Of a DNA stretch of 16,321 bases, positions 14,561 to 16,321 are shown one piece after another. The position numbers were made by a program, and so were the translations under genes. The stretch is from Burkholderiales bacterium (GTDB lineage Bacteria > Pseudomonadota > Gammaproteobacteria > Burkholderiales > Usitatibacteraceae), in the NCBI GenBank assembly GCA_025350945.1, contig JANXWW010000044.1, positions 1-16,321 on the forward strand. Direction: 5' to 3'. Each line of letters begins with the position of its first letter. The first letter of the stretch is position 1. The notes below the pieces were generated by a model, which was not told where the DNA came from, did no database searches, and worked only from the letters and a program-made list of their open reading frames with translations.

Positions 14561-15271
14561 ATGATGACCATCACCTCCGATGAAAAAAATCTTGCCATCC
14601 TGACGACAGTTGCCTCAATGCTGGGGCCGCTGCGCAAGTCGCTGGTGGTTGTGGGCGGTTGCGCGACCGGCCTCTTCGTTACCAATGTGCGGGCGCAACC
14701 TATTCGCATGACAGACGATGTTGATCTGGTCGCACACGTGGTTTCAAAACAAGAATTTCATGCGCTCGAAAGACAATTTGAAGCGTTGGGTTTTGTGCAC
14801 GATATGAGCGCCGATGCGCCGATCTGCCGTTGGAAATGCGGAGAGGTCACCGTCGATCTGATGCCAACTGACGAAAAGATTCTGGGCTTCCACAACCGCT
14901 GGTATCTGCTGGCCGTGGATAGCGCAGTCACGTTGAAGCTGTCGAACGAACTTACAATCAAGCTCATCGCCGCGCCAGTGTTCCTCGGCACAAAACTAGA
15001 AGCCTTCAAAGGGCGGGGCAAGGGCGACTATATGGCGAGCCACGATCTTGAGGACATCATCGCCGTTGTAGATGGACGTGCGACGATACTCGAAGAGGCG
15101 GCGCAATCGCCACCTGATTTGCGAGCGTATCTCGCAACCGAATTCACGCTACTACTGAACAATCGGGATTTTATGGACGCACTGCCTGGACAACTGTCAT
15201 CGGATTTAGGCAGCCAGGCGCGCGTGCCGGGCCTGATCAAAAAACTAAAACAACTCTCTGAACTTAGCTGA
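14561..15271 (+). CDS. Nucleotidyltransferase, AbiEii/DUF1814-like, candidate toxin
   Basis: A 236-residue protein with the nucleotidyltransferase-fold signature. VVVGGCATGLF (29-39) carries the GG motif, followed by MTDDVDLV (50-57) with D53 and D55 as likely metal ligands, and VTVDLMP with D99 as the third carboxylate. A later block, FLGTKLEAFKGRGKGDYMASHDLEDI in position 141-166, has K145, R152, D162 and D165. This matches the K-x(6)-R...D-x-x-D layout of AbiEii/DUF1814 toxins such as MenA-type enzymes, which add nucleotides to tRNA. The remaining helical tail (DLRAYLATEF...ALPGQLSSD) is family-specific. It follows the winged-helix gene in the same operon. ATG at 14561 is followed by a second ATG. 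Toxicity and substrate are inferred; it might be a non-toxic nucleotidyltransferase. Confidence 0.85.
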   Translation: MMTITSDEKNLAILTTVASMLGPLRKSLVVVGGCATGLFVTNVRAQPIRMTDDVDLVAHVVSKQEFHALERQFEALGFVHDMSADAPICRWKCGEVTVDLMPTDEKILGFHNRWYLLAVDSAVTLKLSNELTIKLIAAPVFLGTKLEAFKGRGKGDYMASHDLEDIIAVVDGRATILEEAAQSPPDLRAYLATEFTLLLNNRDFMDALPGQLSSDLGSQARVPGLIKKLKQLSELS

Positions 15272-15335
15272 CAGGAACTGCGCGGCGAACGTCCCGTTAA
15301 CTAAAGGGGCACAGGCTTCAAGCTAAATTTTGTTT

Positions 15336-15405
15336 GCTCTAAACGGCTCAGCCAGCCTAGAATTTGCAAATTTAGCCAGGACAGCTTTCTTGTATATGCT
15401 ATCTT
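15336..15405 (+). repeat. Right copy of ~70-bp imperfect direct repeat
   Basis: Gapless match to 13803-13872, same orientation, 53/70 identical by eye, with the core AATTTGCAAATT (a perfect palindrome here). It also contains TATATGCTAT (15393-15402), identical to half of the operator-like palindromes upstream. It lies in the 222-bp gap between the nucleotidyltransferase stop and the membrane protein gene. The rest of that gap shows only a weak CCC/GGG hairpin (about 15290-15310) and no gene. Confidence 0.7.
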
Positions 15406-15493
15406 CGCTGGCTAGTGATTCCGCTGCATTGCATACCGTATCGAAAATGTTCGCTTGTGTTTCGTTAATCATCACCCATGACGCTAACGCGGA

Positions 15494-16249
15494 ATGACTT
15501 TGCTTATTCTCAAACTCACGCTGGTGCCGCTTTTTCTGGGTCTGATTTCAATCGCGGGTCAGCGCTTTGGCCCCAGCGTGGCTGGGTGGTTGGCGGGATT
15601 ACCGGTGGTAGTCGCACCGATTTTGTTTTTAATCGCGCTCGAACAAGGTGCTGGTTTTGCGTGTGATGCCGCAATCTACACGCTTGCCACCGTTGCTGGC
15701 GTCATTGCCTGGGTCGCCTCGTACGCTTGGATGGCGCGCAACGCAAACGCGCTGATCGCAACAACGGTGGCCTATCTCGCGTGGGCCATCGTTGCCCTGC
15801 CGGTCGTCTTTATACCGCTGAATGCATTCATGACTGGCGCATTCGCACTTGCGGCGCTGCTGGTGGCACCGCGGTTGTTTCCTGCGCAGTCTGCAAATTT
15901 ATCGCCGCTGCCGCTGTTGCGCTTTGAATTGGCATTGCGCATGTTGGTGGGCGCGGGGCTCACTTATGCTGTCACCACACTCGCGCAATCGGCAGGGCCA
16001 CGCGTGAGTGGATTGCTTGCGCTGTTTCCAGTGTTAACGCCGGTACTGGCAATCTTCACACATGTGAACGCCGGAAAAAATCACGCCACCGCAATTTTGC
16101 GCGGGCTGCCACGCGGCTTATTTTCACTCGTCGCGTTTTGCTTTGCGCTCACACAATTGCTCAATCGTGTGAGCGTTGCGACAGCCTTCGTTACCGCAAT
16201 CGTGATCGCACTTTGCGTACAGTGGTTGAACCGTCGCGCCAGAACCTAG
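15494..16249 (+). CDS. Polytopic inner-membrane protein with internal duplication, function unknown
   Basis: A 251-residue, strongly hydrophobic protein with about eight predicted membrane spans and few charged residues except at the very end (NRRART). I do not recognise a characterised family. The two halves appear related: GPSVAGWLAGLPVVVAPILF near residues 26-45 resembles GPRVSGLLALFPVLTPVLAI near 168-187, sharing GPxVxGxLA, a PV and a second proline. Repeated halves of this sort are typical of small transporters with pseudo-symmetry. Another repeated feature is an aromatic/small-residue span after each motif. ATG at 15494 follows a weak purine-rich GCGGA. The gene stands alone after the accessory module and converges on the gene at the right edge. 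Transport is inferred only from topology. Confidence 0.85.
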   Translation: MTLLILKLTLVPLFLGLISIAGQRFGPSVAGWLAGLPVVVAPILFLIALEQGAGFACDAAIYTLATVAGVIAWVASYAWMARNANALIATTVAYLAWAIVALPVVFIPLNAFMTGAFALAALLVAPRLFPAQSANLSPLPLLRFELALRMLVGAGLTYAVTTLAQSAGPRVSGLLALFPVLTPVLAIFTHVNAGKNHATAILRGLPRGLFSLVAFCFALTQLLNRVSVATAFVTAIVIALCVQWLNRRART

Positions 16250-16264
16250 CGCGGCATGATCGAA

Positions 16265-16321
16265 TCATCCAGCCAAACGCACTAGCGCTTCGCGATATTT
16301 ATCACTCGTCTTTTGCGCAAT
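16265..16321 (-). CDS. 3' end of an unidentified minus-strand gene
   Basis: Reading the minus strand from the window edge gives 18 sense codons (IAQKTSDKYREALVRLAG) and then a TGA at 16267-16265. The composition is that of a normal soluble C-terminal helix, and the 15-bp gap to the converging membrane-protein stop is typical of a gene boundary. The fragment is too short to name a family, and an open frame of 18 codons could occur by chance. Confidence 0.4.
   Translation of the reverse strand: MAQKTSDKYREALVRLAG

Noticed and set aside
13803..15405. An insertion sequence or transposon
   Set aside because: There is no transposase, integrase or terminal inverted repeat; the flanking repeats are direct, long and diverged, so only a non-autonomous or recombination origin is possible.
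1..16321. CRISPR arrays, tRNA or rRNA genes
   Set aside because: I saw no regularly spaced repeats, tRNA-like cloverleaf with TTCRA arm or rRNA-like sequence in any intergenic gap.

Overview
The window reads as a chromosomal segment of a Betaproteobacterium, probably Nitrosomonadales-like. The basis is gene order and protein character: yicC-gmk-rpoZ-spoT-ridA-recG-ubiC on one strand, diverging from a Ser/Thr kinase - PP2C phosphatase - rph block. The genus cannot be fixed from the sequence alone. Genes are densely packed, with several ATGA stop/start overlaps, frequent GTG or TTG starts and few strong Shine-Dalgarno sequences.

Layout. (1) 1-2710, plus strand: the 3' end of a TIGR04283-type glycosyltransferase, a TIGR04282/DUF2064 glycosyltransferase, a secreted DUF3047 protein and a SelD-associated-type FAD/NAD(P) oxidoreductase, tightly coupled as one operon. 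(2) 2723-6081, minus strand: a kinase, a PP2C phosphatase, RNase PH and a flavin reductase-like gene. The flavin reductase is broken by a one-base frameshift but is otherwise readable to its natural end. (3) 6082-6321: a divergent intergenic region with back-to-back promoter candidates and a 9-bp direct repeat. (4) 6322-13775, plus strand: housekeeping genes for RNA decay (yicC), GMP phosphorylation (gmk), RNA polymerase omega (rpoZ), (p)ppGpp metabolism (spoT), enamine/imine deamination (ridA), fork reversal and repair (recG) and the first committed step of ubiquinone synthesis (ubiC). gmk, rpoZ and spoT form the guanine-nucleotide/stringent-response cluster. (5) 13776-15493: a two-gene accessory module inserted after ubiC. 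(6) 15494-16249: a polytopic membrane protein with an internal duplication, then the 3' tail of an opposing gene at the right edge.

The most interesting region is 13803-15405. A winged-helix protein is followed 21 bp later by a nucleotidyltransferase with AbiEii/DUF1814-like motifs, which is the layout of an antitoxin-toxin pair. Its promoter (TTGACA, 17 bp, TATGCT) lies between two 23-bp near-identical palindromic sites in inverted orientation, one of which contains the -10. The whole module lies between two ~70-bp imperfect direct repeats (53/70 identical by eye). This looks like a self-regulated, mobile or formerly mobile toxin-antitoxin or phage-defence cassette. The function is inferred from motifs and architecture, not shown.
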